From Nymphalis io (Eukaryota > Arthropoda > Insecta > Lepidoptera > Nymphalidae): DNA of 64,000 nt. The position numbers and the translations under genes were made by a program. Positions 1 to 12,470 of the stretch are shown here, one piece after another; the first letter of the stretch is position 1, and every line of letters starts with the position of its first letter. The notes beneath the pieces were generated by a model that was not told the DNA's origin, searched no databases, and saw nothing but the letters and a program-made list of their open reading frames with translations. The stretch spans positions 2,443,001 to 2,507,000 of the forward strand of contig NC_065896.1 in NCBI RefSeq assembly GCF_905147045.1, read 5' to 3'.

Positions 1-110
1 CAACCCGCATTGGAGCAGCGTGGTGGAATAAGCTCCAAACCTTCTCCTCAAAAGGGAGAGGAAGCCTTAGCCCAGCAGTGGGACATTAACAGGCTGTTAC
101 TGTTACTGTA
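1..110 (+). mobile_element. SINE family B, 3' part (cut by window start)
   Basis: The 3' third of the tRNA-headed SINE seen complete at 62804-63105. It has the 'GGAGCAGCGTGGTGGAATAA' segment, the 'CAGCAGTGGGACATTAACAG' segment and a repeated GTTACT tail. The 5' part lies outside the window. The tail is a short tandem repeat, not poly(A). Confidence 0.85.
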
Positions 111-1272
111 AAGTTAAATCAACTGATAAAAAATATAAATGCACATATACGATATCAGTCAAGAGCCCAGCGAGAAATGGTAGCAAGAACGAACTTTTAA
201 AATACTCTTATGCAATTAACATGAATCAGTTTTACTAATTAAAAAAAACATTTTACTACAAGAGATTGTTTTAAAGAGTACAATATCATTTGGCAATAAA
301 TAAATATTGTAAAAAAGTCTAGCCTTTAACGATAAGGGTATCAAGTTCGATTCTAGTTCAGGATCGATACTCTAAATATTACTAGGTGTGGCCTTTTTTT
401 CTTCTTAACGTGCTCCTTGCATGTTAATGTTTCGACTCGATTATCATTCAATTTATTATTAACTTTAGAATTAACAATATAAATTTCACCTTATTTCTAC
501 TTCATTTAGCTAACAATAATACTTCATTATGAATAAAAACTAATGAATAAATAATTAACAAACATTGGCATGATAGTGCGAAAATAATAACATTTATGTA
601 CAAACGGGAAAAATTTAATGAAAATGATATATTGCATATTCATTACAGTAAATGTAAATTGAATATTTATTTGAATTAGCATAATTTACATATTTTACAC
701 GCAAAATAATGGATACGATATTACGATTTTTTTTTTTTCTTTTTATTTTTTATTTTTTATTACGATTTGTTTGTGTGTCTCACTCGCTTTTATAAAGTAT
801 TTAATATGCGTTAATTATAAATGAGTTTCTTAACTCATGGCACTATATATATAACCTAAGAACGTCAGATGTATATTTCAAATCACAATTTGAGATAACA
901 ACTCTAAACATGAAATCCGTACGGGAAGCTTATGTCCAAGAAACCCTTTAAAGCTGACTTTAACAATGGACAATTTAGTAATGTCAACATTTTTAAGAAT
1001 GATAATAGTTTAAAATTTATTATTTTATTTCGATCAATTTTTCGCTACAATCGGGAGATTGATTTTTTAGTGAACAGGCTCTCCTATCCAAACTTTATCA
1101 AAATCAGTTCAGTGGCTCGTAAAATTGTTATACTAATAAAATTGTAATACTAATAAAAAATATCCTATAGTCCATCAAAAGGTTATAGATAATATAACCA
1201 CTCTGTATGAAATATAACCTGTATCAGCAATTAATGAACTGATTGATTGAAAAGATTATTAAAATATAACGA
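111..1272. other. AT-rich non-coding stretch
   Basis: No gene seen. It holds homopolymer-rich DNA (T-runs near 728-760) and only chance short ORFs. A weak tRNA-B-box-like stretch lies near 316-360, without a foldable tRNA around it. Confidence 0.6.
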
Positions 1273-1512
1273 CGAGCCGTTTGGCGTGGTTGATGCTTGC
1301 CTTTCAAGCCGAAGGTTGTGGGTTCGATTCCCACCCAAGACAGATATTTGTGTGCATAAACATGTCTGTTTGTCCTGAGTTTGGGTGTAATTATCTATGT
1401 AAGTATGTATTTACCAAAGAAAAATAGTATATGTAGTATATCAGTTGTTTGGTTTCCATAGTGCAAGCTTTGCAAGTGTGAAAAATTTCCCAGGATATTA
1501 TTTTTATTACTA
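1273..1512 (+). mobile_element. SINE family E, near full length
   Basis: It starts with a tRNA-like head: A-box-like TGGCGTGGTTG, then B box GGGTTCGATTCCC at about 1320-1332. A body containing 'TATGTAGTATATCAGTTGT' and 'CCCAGGATATT' follows. The body recurs at 50967-51096 (+) and 35845-35963 (-), which defines the family. The 3' end is T/A-rich. Transcription by Pol III is inferred from the boxes. It could be mistaken for a tRNA gene, but the acceptor stem does not pair. Confidence 0.75.
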
Positions 1513-1954
1513 TATAGGATGACAACGTGCACTACGCTCCCTCGTGAGCTGGTGGCATATAAATATATCTATATTTATATGGACATATAAGTTTAATTTA
1601 CCGTCGTAAGAAAAATTACAATAAAATATAAGAAAATGTTCGTTTAAGTAGTTATTTTTTACAATTAAATAACGTATATATTATATTAATTACCAATTTA
1701 AATCACCATCGTTAAATCAGTAATAAGTAAATGTCAATCCCAATACTATATCTTGGGATCCAATTGTGAACGACAGGCGGATGGACATGAACTACTTCCC
1801 TGAAAGATGTTATAGAATATTGATGACGCTACGAGTTGAATATTAGAACAGATTAAGATAAAGATTCAATAAGTAAATTGAAATTATACTATTAGATTGC
1901 ACAAAGATTTTTAAACTTGCTGAACTTATAATAAAATTATAGCACCCACTCACT
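1513..1954. other. AT-rich non-coding stretch
   Basis: No gene, repeat family or strong secondary structure recognised. Confidence 0.5.
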
Positions 1955-2140
1955 TCTAGACTGTAAACTTCTCTTTAATTGATGAAAACAAAATATTTAA
2001 ATAAAGACGGCAGATACGATCTAATTGTTTTACCACTTTATGACACAGACAGAACAGTAAAGAACACAGGTGTCTTGTCCATGTGTGGGCAGAAATGCAC
2101 ATTTTATTCTGTATTTTCATTCCTATAAAATCTTATAATT
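1955..2140 (+). repeat. Interspersed repeat G, copy 1
   Basis: It matches 5156-5350 in the same orientation. The best block shares 'TCCATGTGTGGGCAGAAATG', followed by CGCATTTTATT or CACATTTTATT. The upstream 90 bases are recognisably related but more diverged and contain a shared TCTAATTGT. No ORF, Pol III box or terminal repeat is visible. I do not recognise the family. Confidence 0.6.
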
Positions 2141-4165
2141 GCAAGAAAATTGTCCTATTATCGTTATTATAGTTTAGTACATGTTTGGGATGCATTAATT
2201 AACCTTTAACGGTGAAATGTTTTGGACACGCAACCTTATTATAGAAATAAATAATTATTAAACGGGAAAGTAATAAACGGTAAACAAAATTAGGCCATAA
2301 ATATAATTCATTTAAAGAACCCTATGTATGTTTTTCTTTAGAAACATTGTTTACTTTCTAAAGTGACGTTTGTATTTGTTTGTATTGTGTATAAAAATTG
2401 TTACTTTGACGAAATAGCGATTGAATATCGCTGTTCACCTTCGTTATAAAGACTAAGTGGACTACATTATTATAAAGAGCTTTATGGGAGTCAGAGATAT
2501 TTATAACTACGTTAATTTAAACTTACTACTACAAGACAATATTCGGGTTCGGGTTAAAGAAACTTTATTTATTAATATTACTAACAATTATACTTATATA
2601 AAAAGCAAATATAAATATATGTTCAAACTTCCTATCCAATTAAGGACGGGTACCGACATCTCGTGTCGAGAAACTTAACCAAACACAACGTCATAATTTT
2701 TATCGGCCGTGATTAATTAAATTTAAATATTGTACCCGCACCCCTTCTCCTTGATGTCTGTACATTCGTTTAAAAATTTAATAACATGCAATTTGAATTG
2801 AGAGCCTAACGCATCTTTTATTTTCGACACCTTCGAAACTCATCATCTTTCATCATCATCTTGGGTTATTCAACCCCTCGCCGCTACCGCTATAATATAG
2901 TTTCATACTCACATCCTTTTGGAAGATATTTTAATAGCGGGCGATTTGCAAATAGGTTATGTAGACTATACATAAATATAGCCAACTAAAGAAAAAAATT
3001 GTAGGCGGAATTTTTGTTCTCGTTTTTATTTAGTGTAATAAATACTTTAATAAATGTTTTTACAACTTTTGTTTTCTGGATTTTGTTTTATTATGTTTTT
3101 AGAATTGTAAAAACTATATCATAGTCGCCGTTTTTTTTAATTACTTAAGCTGCTCAAAGGGCGGCTGTATAATCGGTTGTATGTTAGAGTGAATTATGAA
3201 CAGGTATGCGACAAACATAACTTTGATAATGATAACTTGAAGATAGTTGTAAGTTGCGTCACAGGGTGGAGCAAAGAATGTGAACATTAATATTCCCATC
3301 GTAGTCTAATAATATATGAATACCAATCATTCTAGAAATACCACTCCTTCACAACATATGTACTATATAGAGCATTGTTCTTCACTCCAAATGGAACTGT
3401 TGTAATCATTTTAAACGTAGAACATAAATTTTGTTCTATAATAGCGTGATCACACGAGTCAATTTTAATCGATCAACTGCTAAATCGAAATCGGTTTGAA
3501 TTGCTGGAATAACCTTGTTGGAATAACACGACACAATTTAATATTTTTAATATTATGTTAAATTAACCTGAGTGATTCTCGCATTTATTTACATATTTTA
3601 TTTAAGTTAAGTGCAATAAGTAATAAATACAGTTAAATTTACTATATATTTACAAAAAATAAAAACTAGTGATTAATATAAAAAGTCCCCATTTAAATTT
3701 AGATTAAAGCGCCTATTCTAGTAAATTAATAACCGGCAAAATTCTTAAGAACTTAGAACGCTAATTTATAAAAGTGTAATGTAAAGTAAAGCAAATTATG
3801 ATAACATCAATCTCTTATTTTATAAGCAATTTGTTACTTAATCTGAGACAAATATCTTTAAACTTTAATTGCTTAATGTATGCGCGACTATATCAGTGGT
3901 TATTAATCAAATTGTTAACTGTTATTAACTTAAACTACGCAAAACGACAAAACTAATCTTGTTATTATATTTGATAATCTTATATGAAAAACTAGATTTA
4001 TAAAAACCGGCTGATTTACTTGTACATTTAATTCTAATGACAAGATAACATTTATAATTCTAAATTGCATTATCATTTTCTATTAATTAAAGTTTACAAT
4101 CTTAAATTCAGTTTGACAACTAACAATGTATTTGATAACAACGATAGTCCTACCAACATTAGCAA
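2141..4165. other. AT-rich non-coding stretch
   Basis: About 2 kb without a supported gene. The 73-codon ORF at 2457-2678 has AT-driven codons and no recognisable domain, so it is not called. Confidence 0.55.
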
Positions 4166-4648
4166 CGTGCCGTACGCATTATTGGCGACGTAAAGGTCAC
4201 AAACACCCTTGAACCTTTACAATTGCGTCGTGAGATAGCAGCACTGAGCGCTTTCTATCGACTGTATCACGGCGAGTGCTCTGAGGAATTATTCTCTCTA
4301 ATTCCTGCTTCTCCCTTCCTTCTTAAGTCCACGCGAGCTGGTTCTCGATGTCACCGCCTAACTGTGACATCAATTCCATCGCGAACAAAGAAATTTGGCA
4401 ACTCCTTTCTTTGTCGCACTTCCAAAAAATGGAATTCCTTACCAGCTCACGTGTTCCCCTCCTCTTACAACCCGGGTTCCTTCAAACGAGGCTTGAAGAG
4501 GCATCTTGCGGGCCGGCAAGGCGAAGGCGGCTAGTGCAGAACGTTTTTCCCGTCTGTACTGGCCGTCGTCGCCTTTGGACTCTACTACCACTTACCATCA
4601 GGTGGAGTAGAGTCATTTGCCCTCCCGGCGAATATAAAAAAAAAAAAG
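4166..4648 (+). mobile_element. Jockey/CR1-like LINE, 5'-truncated 3' end
   Basis: Only the end of a non-LTR retrotransposon is present. An open frame reads as the reverse-transcriptase C-terminal tail. It has the family's 'FYRLYHGECSEELF' segment, then 'NSFLCRTSKKWNSLP' and 'FKRGLKRHL', and stops with TAG at 4532-4534. A roughly 100-base 3' UTR follows, ending in an A12-type tail near 4637-4648. RT catalytic motifs are absent, so it cannot move itself. Coding sense starts abruptly around 4166, which is typical of 5' truncation during target-primed insertion. A second copy lies at 35488-35776. Jockey versus CR1 clade is not resolved. Confidence 0.8.
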
Positions 4649-5155
4649 CAATGATCAGCTCAAAAAATGTCTATCTTCTGACTCTTCATTTCACAGAAGT
4701 ATCGTATTACATATATAATATAAATGCTTATTAATGGTAAGGGAGGTAAAAAAGCGACACTCCATACCAATGAACGCCAACACGCTTACAAAGTCGTAGG
4801 CTACGGCTTACTTTTACCTATTTTACTATAATTTATGTGAAAACTGATCGAAATCATATCTTAACATACCCACACCATACAAAGCAAACAAGTGTTGAAA
4901 GACCCACGCGATAACTTTCGCTAATCTCCGCTCGACATCTTGACGTGTTGGTCTTAAATATTCCTAAACGCCTCCGATAGGTGCCAACTTCAACATAGTA
5001 CCTACGTTATCGGAATCTCATTGTAAACGAAATCAATTTAGTTGTAAATATATTATTTTTACTGAAACTCAGTAGATAGTGTTGTTCGCCACCAACTATA
5101 TATATACAGTTTTAATAATAAATTTTGTTTTGTAAATAATTAGTTACATATACTA
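4649..5155. other. AT-rich non-coding stretch
   Basis: Nothing beyond unique-looking AT-rich sequence between the LINE tail and repeat G copy 2. Confidence 0.5.
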
Positions 5156-5350
5156 CACTCTGAGTTCCAAGCTGGATACTTCGCTATTAGTGAGAACAAA
5201 TATTAATAAATAAACTACCGTCTTTATTCTAAACAAACAATCTAATTGTAATACCAGTTTACAACACAGCCTAAACAGTAGAGAATACAGTCTCGTCCAT
5301 GTGTGGGCAGAAATGCGCATTTTATTATTTATTTCCATTTACATAAAATG
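5156..5350 (+). repeat. Interspersed repeat G, copy 2
   Basis: Partner of 1955-2140, same strand, about 3.2 kb apart. The conserved core is 'GTCCATGTGTGGGCAGAAAT'. The minus-strand 61-codon ORF across it (5153-5338) is not conserved in copy 1 and is taken as chance. Confidence 0.6.
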
Positions 5351-6061
5351 CTGTTTTCTTATTTTAAATGTCAAATCAGTGATCACAAAAAGAACGAAAA
5401 CCTTGTTTAACTAAAAATCCGCTTAACGACGTTTATAAGTAAAGTCGTTAATATTTATCACATTTACATTTTACCTTTCCGTAAATGATAATTAAAATTA
5501 AATAATAATCAGGTAATAAAATATGTTGCCATTTAAAATGGAAATTATCTCACAATTAGAGCTTAGAAGCACAGCCGTACTGCAGCTGTCATTGTTAACA
5601 GAGTTTTAATCACTATGGCTGATTTATGCGACTGCGGATAACTTAAAACAGTGCCGCGAGCTCGTGTCGCACATGATTAAGGATACCCGGTTTAGTTGCT
5701 AGCTGAAGATGTTAACGCTAAGGAATGTATTAAATATTGTGATGTACTTTAAAAGTCACTCTGATTAATTATTATTATTTTATAAAAGATTTTTGACTCA
5801 CTCGTCAATAACAATTAATCAAAAAAAAAAAAAAAACTACATGTAGAAGTGGAACTTCACATCAGAAACGTTTTATTTTGTGACGGTGCGTTTAAAGTTG
5901 TTTTAAATTTCATTTTAACGCACCAAATAGGTTTCATTTTAAAACGTAACACGTAAAATGATAATATATATATTATTTGAAAGTATTATAGTTAATACAA
6001 GACTCAAAAGTTTGTGTAATAAAAAAGTACTGTAAAGTACTTGTAGTGTAAGTAAATTTAC
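5351..6061. other. AT-rich non-coding stretch
   Basis: No gene seen. It holds a 17-base A-run near 5821-5836. A less AT-rich patch at 5590-5690 has no reading frame of note. Confidence 0.5.
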
Positions 6062-6354
6062 TGGTGGTAGGGTTTTTCGCAAGCTCGTCTGGGTAGGTAC
6101 CACCCACTCATCAGATATTCTACCGCAAAACAGCAATACTTGATATTGTTGTGTTCCGGTTTGAAGGGTGAGTGAGCCAGTGTAATTACAGGCACAAGGG
6201 ACATAAAATCTTAGTTCCCAAGGTTGGTGGCGCATTGGCTATAAGCGATGGTTGACATTTCTTACAATGCCAATGTCTAAGGGCGTTTGGTGACCACTTA
6301 TCATCAAGTGGCCCATATGCTCGTCCACCTTCCTATTCTATTCTATAAAAAAAG
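6062..6354 (+). mobile_element. SINE-like family A, full length
   Basis: Reference copy for family A. It begins GGTGGTAGGG, passes through GTAGGTACCACCCACTCATC, GAGTGAGCCAGTGTAATTAC and CCCAAGGTTGGTGGCGCATT, and ends 'CCTTCCTATTC...' plus an A-run. It has no protein coding. The minus-strand ORF over it (5939-6235) only reads the repeat backwards. A clear Pol III B box is not obvious, so 'SINE-like' is the safest label. Name assignment needs a repeat library. Confidence 0.85.
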
Positions 6355-6671
6355 TAACAAAAATACGTACAAATTTTTGTAATAAATAATAAAGTTGATG
6401 AAAAAAATAACTTTTGACACTTTTTCTATCTTAATTAGCTGTCATATTCACACTAATTAGAGGTGTTCTGTCACGTGTTTAAATGTAATACAATGAAACT
6501 TGATCTTACTATAATAAGGATCTCGTTCACTCGTATGTCTATGATAGGCTTCATCACGCTCACGCATTAAGTGCTTCAGTCAGCTAGGCTCAAAGTATAC
6601 TTTTTAATAAAAAAATATTAATTATTTTATGGACGCGATGAAATTTCATTAGTGGTATTAAGAAAAAAAGT

Positions 6672-6721
6672 TGTCTTGTGATAAAAGATGTATATATGTC
6701 TTGTGATAAAAGATATATATA
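6672..6721 (+). repeat. 25-bp tandem duplication (2 copies)
   Basis: Two adjacent units starting TGTCTTGTGATAAAAGAT, differing at one base in the TA-rich end (GTATATA versus ATATATA). It is continuous with a short (AT)n run to about 6726. Confidence 0.85.
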
Positions 6722-7953
6722 TATATGTACTTTACATTCATTTTTCCAGTAGGAATCCCACCTGTTTAATTTCAGCGCAGTGATGATTGCATAGGATGAA
6801 AACAGAATTCGTAAGACATATTTTTCGAATGTCTATTTTGAATTTTTAGTGTCACATTTTTTATATTATGATAGCATATAAAGATGTATCGTATTGGTAA
6901 AGGATCTAGATATCAGCTTTATGTTCTCAAATAAGTTGTCACATAATTCAATCCTTTTTACTTTAACTGTCTTAAATCTGTTTAAAGTGTACCCCGATCA
7001 AATTCCTGCAACAATATCATAAACTCAGAGGACGCGAAATGTAAATAAAACGTCTTCTCGTGCCTTGAAATTGTAAAACCTATTTTATTACTCGGCATTT
7101 TGTTTTCTTTACGTAGGTATTATTACATTATGTTATTTTATTGATATAATAGCTGTTAACCACAGATAAACAAATTAACCAATAAACGATCACCTATTGA
7201 CATTGAAAATTAAATTATCGTTCCATGCGATCCCAATACGCGACCAATTATAACGTCTAAAGTGGTACCTTTGTATCTCTAATTACATTGATGAAGGCCG
7301 TTTGGTGGTAAAATAAATGGGAAGTGAGCGGTACCGTCACAGCTCTGTTTTCACGGAATCCTATTAAAGTATACGGTTTTTTGTAATACATACAAAATTA
7401 GTTTCTAGAATTTAATCATTACCATTGTACGAGTTCATTTGTTTATTAAGTATATTATGTTTACAAATAGGGTAACCTATTATTTTTATGGAAACTTAGT
7501 TAATAAACAATTTTGCTCGATTAGAGATAATTTACTAAAACTGATCATGCCGAGGACTGTCTTCTTATCTCTTGAGGAGAATGTTTGTGAAGCAGCGTAG
7601 TAATATCTATTTCACTAGTGAAGGTGGTGGATTAAATATCTACGCAGCTTCTATACCGTTGGACACAGAAGACATGTGACGGAACGGCATTCGACACGAG
7701 TTTTCTTGACGCTGTTTCGCATCATGAAAAATTATTGGTTCTTGATCAAAATTAATCGGTTTAAATTGACGTTTTATACTTTAGTTGGCATACATAGAAA
7801 CAAAAGAAGTTATTCATATTTAAGTATATATCAAATAAAAAAAAAGTATAAATACATCCGTTTAAGTGTTATACATACATAATATGTTTCAGATTAAAAC
7901 CTTATTTCCGATCAAATTTCTTAGTACAAAATAGCATTAAATACTAAATAAAT

Positions 7954-7978
7954 AATATATATATATATATATATATAT
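7954..7978. repeat. (AT)n microsatellite
   Basis: Uninterrupted AT dinucleotide run of about 12 units. Confidence 0.9.
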
Positions 7979-8399
7979 GCATATTATACAAACTACTTAT
8001 TTAATTTAAAAAAATATCATTAGCTCTCCTGTAGTTTGTTAATAACAGCTCGACACGCTCTTGTACGATTATTTAAAATATATAAATTAACAAGATGTGT
8101 TCAACACGTTTCATTATCATTATTTTTAAATGCCGTTGTGACCATTCAATTCCTTTTAACTTTATCTATTAAATTATACAGCATTTCAATTGACGTAAAA
8201 CTTTGGTTTTTATATTCATGCACTATTTGTAGAACGTTGTGTTAAAAGCCTGAATCTATTATGTGTATTTATAATAGAATCAATAAAATATGTAAAATAA
8301 CATTAACCAAATGACTTGTAGTCAAATAAAGTTTAACTTTGTCAGTTAATAAAAGAAAATGATAAAAAATCGTGGATATTATAAACTTACCTATAGCTG

Positions 8400-8600
8400 A
8401 CCAATAGCTGGTGAACACGAGTTAAAACAGAGTTTCTTGCCGATTCTTACGGCACTATTCAATGGAATTTGTATCTCGAATTGGATAGCTTTCCATTTAA
8501 CATATTTTTGTAAAATGATGAAAATTTGTTGTTAGAACTTTCTTGTATGAAGTGTAATAAATAAAATTTTATTGTTTTACGGTTTACTTACTTTTTACTG
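8400..8600 (-). repeat. Possible LINE 3'-end-like repeat remnant
   Basis: It contains 'AGTTTCTTGCCGATTCTT', a phrase common in lepidopteran retroposon ends and, reverse-complemented, resembling the start of repeat C ('GAGAAGAA...'). Boundaries and strand are uncertain. Confidence 0.3.
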
Positions 8601-10934
8601 TTTTATTTAAATAAAGGCATTACAAACGGGCCAATTATTATTATATTACTTAAACGTCTCGGAGTAGGCTTATATAATATAATGCTGCAACATACAAGGG
8701 TGGTGTGACCATTTGTAATGTGCTTCAAAATGCAGCCGTCAGCGACAAGCCTGACATCTAGTACTTACCATTACAGATATCTCAATCTTGTTTTTACAAT
8801 GAAAAAAATATCCATTTAAAATGGCAAAGACACATCAGGTTTCTGTTAAAAACGTTCCCCGCCCACGCTCATTCAAACTCGTCTCTGTCATCGTGTGAAA
8901 ACCTGGCGTTTGTATTAGACTGACCATCCAATACTAAAGATATATTAGACTATACATAATAATAATAAATATTTTATGGATTGACTTTTGAAATATTTTA
9001 TGACCATGTTTAACGAAATAAATCAATTTACGATTTACGAGAGTACGAATAACAATGAAAAAGAAATAAATAACAATAAATTAGCGTTTAATCGCAATTC
9101 GACTACATTGCAATCGTTCTATTGTGCGAAGCTCAATTTTAGTAATTCAATTAAGTTAATAAATATTCATGTTTAATTGTTTTTATCTTTATTTATACTT
9201 GATATTTGAGAATATATAGCACTTTACATCCTGTGGAGGAACAACTTAATAACTGTTTTTTAACTTCCACATTCTTGAACGTATTCAAGTATATATAAAT
9301 CTATAATAATATTGAAATATCAAATGGCGCTTATATTATCAAGAATTTTTTGCATGTTTTTTCGAATGACTCTCGAATGACAAGTATGCTTCTTCGAGAT
9401 CATTTCAACAAAAAATAACTGGCAACTTTACCTATTTTAATTCATGCAAAATGCAACATTGACACTTATGAGAATGTTTTTTTTTAATTTCATATATACA
9501 CTGTAAGAAAAATGCTTAGAATTCATTATTGTATAATACGAGGAGCGGTATTATTGCTATATATAATAATAATTATCCATATGTGTATTACGAACAAAAC
9601 AATCGAAATCGTATTAAATTGAAAAATAATTAACATAATGAAATACTGAGAATGTCTCGCTGCTGGGCTAAGCCTCAAAGACCACCACTTTATTCGTTAT
9701 TTACAATCCTGTAACATGACAATCTAAAAAGCTATAGGAGCAAATATGTATAAATAATATCTCGATTTTATTTCATTTCATCATCTTCATCACTACACGT
9801 TGGCGCAATGGTTTTCTTCTTCATTGATCTCTAGTCATATCCTCACGTCTTCCATTCTTAAAAGTATCCCACTAACTATAATTACCGTAGAATTTTGAAA
9901 TTGTATCAAATACAAATCTTTTAGTATAGTTAATCACAGAATAACTTATCATTTCTGAATTCCGAGAGGCCTATAAATCGAATGTTAGTCTCGATAGACT
10001 GATTTAAATGCTTATAAATTATAGTTTGCTTAATTTTAGACAACTGTACAATCACAAAATTAAACGACATAACTATTTGTATTTGACTTCTGAATTTAAT
10101 AATTATTTTTGATATATTTTCGTAATTATTGTTTTAAAAGTTATATTAGGCCTTAAATATGTACAAATCGTGACCGCGTGGAATTGTGACAAGAATTTTC
10201 TCTTTAAGCCGCAATTCCGATACTCTGGTCGACAAATTAATGTCTTCCTTTCCCCAGTAAAGGCAATATGACGAGACGTTTGTTCCATAAAAGTAGTAAC
10301 ATATGCAAAATATATTCTAAAATAAATTAATAGTAAAAAAAAAATTTAAAAACTATTGACCGTTGAGAAGTTCCTAAGTCAAGGGCCATTGCAACTAGAA
10401 TCGACATTATTGGTCTAGATAAACAACTTCTTTAATATTTCAAGTTAATAAACGCTTCAATCGCAAATATACGCTTGTAAGTTAATAACAAATACAGACG
10501 CTGTAGTAATGAAGCAGATTAAAAATAAATAAAAGCACTTCAATTTAAGATTATTTGATATACGCCGTGCACGGTTTTCTTACAATGTAGTTTTAATACT
10601 GTTTAATTTTCTTGATATTATATCATAATTGGATATCATATTCCGAAACGTTCGGCTTTCAACAGCAATAGATCTTTGATATCCAGCGTAATGTGTAGCT
10701 GCAATTGACTAAGCAAATTGTTGGAAATACAAAGTAGCATGATAGAGTAATGTTAAAATTATACAAAATTAATATTTAATTATGCATAGTGTACCGCATA
10801 CTTTGAACTGCACGCTTATTTTAAAACGAAAATATATATAATAATGTAAATATTTAGACGCTAAGATTATATTTGATTCAGCAAGATGTAAAAAAAATGT
10901 CACCTAAAATATCAGATATAGCAATAGTTTCACT
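8601..10934. other. AT-rich non-coding stretch
   Basis: No supported gene. The minus-strand 61-codon ORF at 10103-10288 starts with fairly ordinary codons, but no domain, splice site or conservation evidence backs it. Confidence 0.5.
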
Positions 10935-11025
10935 AGACTCAGCACATCATCATCAAATCATCTATTTTTATGTATGATTTTATTATACATAAAAATAGAT
11001 GATTTGGTGATGATGTGCTGAGTCT
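10935..11025 (+). repeat. Near-perfect 41-bp-arm hairpin
   Basis: The left arm 10935-10975 starts AGACTCAGCACATCATCATC. The right arm 10985-11025 ends GATGATGTGCTGAGTCT. The 9-base loop is GATTTTATT. The arms are reverse complements with one mismatch (T opposite G), which would be a G-U pair in RNA. It could be a hairpin-RNA precursor, a foldback-element remnant or an inverted duplication. No target duplication is seen. Confidence 0.9.
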
Positions 11026-12265
11026 TATAGATTTTATTCTTCAATCTTTCGCCCATATTACGTGGATCTAACCCTGGGCTGGTGTAGTATTATATTAATG
11101 CAGTTTTTCTTTTTATCAAACTTCGTTTCTTCTTAAACTATAGGTATCCACTATCCACGCATATTAATAACATGGGTTTTAACCGCGAAAATACTGTTTT
11201 TATCTGAGGTTTGCATCTGCCACGGTGAGGAGCTTATAAAAACAGTTTTATATCATTTTATTCACCCATATACTGTCATTCATTAATAAAATTTTTCACA
11301 CGTCCTACTATTTTTATTTTATTTTTATGAGATATCAAATAGTCCTTTTATTCATTTTAAACACTCTAAAATACCCTGGTCCATTATCGGAGTACATTAT
11401 AATGATACTGGTTTTAACCGCAATCCGCTTTTTTCACTGAGAGCTGATTCCGACAGGTACAGGGCAGGACCATAGCAACACTGACGAAACGATGCTCAAA
11501 ATTAAAAAAAAGTTATCGTGCTTACCACTCGAATATAATATGTCAAATCGAGATTATACAAAGCAAATTTTTAAAGCTTTAATTTGTGTATTTGGTAGAT
11601 ATAAAATATAGATATATAAATTTCAATATAGATTTTTATAATCTTAATAAAAAGGTTTTAGTTTTGACGCCTTGAATTGGGCCAGATAAAATAATCGCGT
11701 ATTACTTGTATTATTATTGATATTTTTAGGAAACTTTAGCATGAAACTAATAAAATAATGGTAAATTAATGAAATAATGGTTCCAACAGAGAAGTCTGAG
11801 TAAAATATAATTGTACATAGAAAGCAGTGCTAGTTGTAAATATATCAAAGTCAACAAAAGAAATTGCGGACCGGAACGACTCAGTTAAATTGCTTCGTCG
11901 CATTACTAAGAGTTACAACCGCTTAGGCCTTATTTAGTGTTCAATATCATCGGCATTACGTACACGATATTTTTGCAATTTCAAGAGGCTTTGACGTAAC
12001 GAATAATGTTACGTTCATTGCATGGATTCTGCATATCGAATAGTAAACTAATGATTGAAATACATTTAGAAATCGTTACGATATATACATACAACATTCA
12101 TATATCTATTATATTGCTATATATTTTCAACTATTATAATAACTTATCAAAAGTTATTGAAAATATTTGCATAAATATCATTGCCAAACGTTGATTCAAT
12201 TTACATTTATTATATGATAAAAAAATACCACAAGTTATGATAATAGGATAGGAAAGCCCTACTTG
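11026..12265. other. AT-rich non-coding stretch
   Basis: Nothing supported; one chance ORF (12006-12194). Confidence 0.5.
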
Positions 12266-12470
12266 TTGGTAGGGCGCTGTGCAGGCCGTCTGGGAAGCCA
12301 CCCACTCATCAAATATTCAACCGCCAAACAGTAATACTTAGTATTGTTGTATTACGGTTTGAATAGTGAGTGAGCCAGTAATTACAGGCACAGTGAATGT
12401 AAAGAATGGTGCCCATTAAATGGCCCATCAGCTATGCACCTTCAGGTGGCCCATCTACCCTACTTCGTAT
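12266..12470 (+). mobile_element. SINE-like family A, diverged and internally deleted
   Basis: It keeps GTTGGTAGGG, CACCCACTCATCA, GTGAGTGAGCCAG, TTACAGGCACA and a garbled GGTGGCCCATC end. The middle third (the CCCAAGGTTGG block) is missing and the tail is lost, so this is an older copy than 6062-6354. Confidence 0.7.

Larger units (their letters stand above)
6355..8399. other. AT-rich non-coding stretch with simple repeats
   Basis: No gene seen. It includes the tandem duplication at 6672-6721 and an (AT)n run at 7954-7978. The short ORFs at 7676-7882 and 8036-8245 have no domain or codon signal. Confidence 0.55.

Noticed and set aside
316..360. tRNA-like segment near AAGTTCGATTCTAG
   Set aside because: Isolated resemblance to a B box without tRNA folding or a second copy.
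1288..1345. tRNA gene (Glu-like) suggested by B box GGGTTCGATTCCC
   Set aside because: The acceptor stem does not pair and the sequence runs on as SINE-E, with related copies elsewhere in the window.
6776..6810. Candidate 35-nt exon between TTTCAG and GTAAGA
   Set aside because: All three frames contain stops, so it cannot be an internal coding exon. Its existence shows how often such pairs arise by chance.
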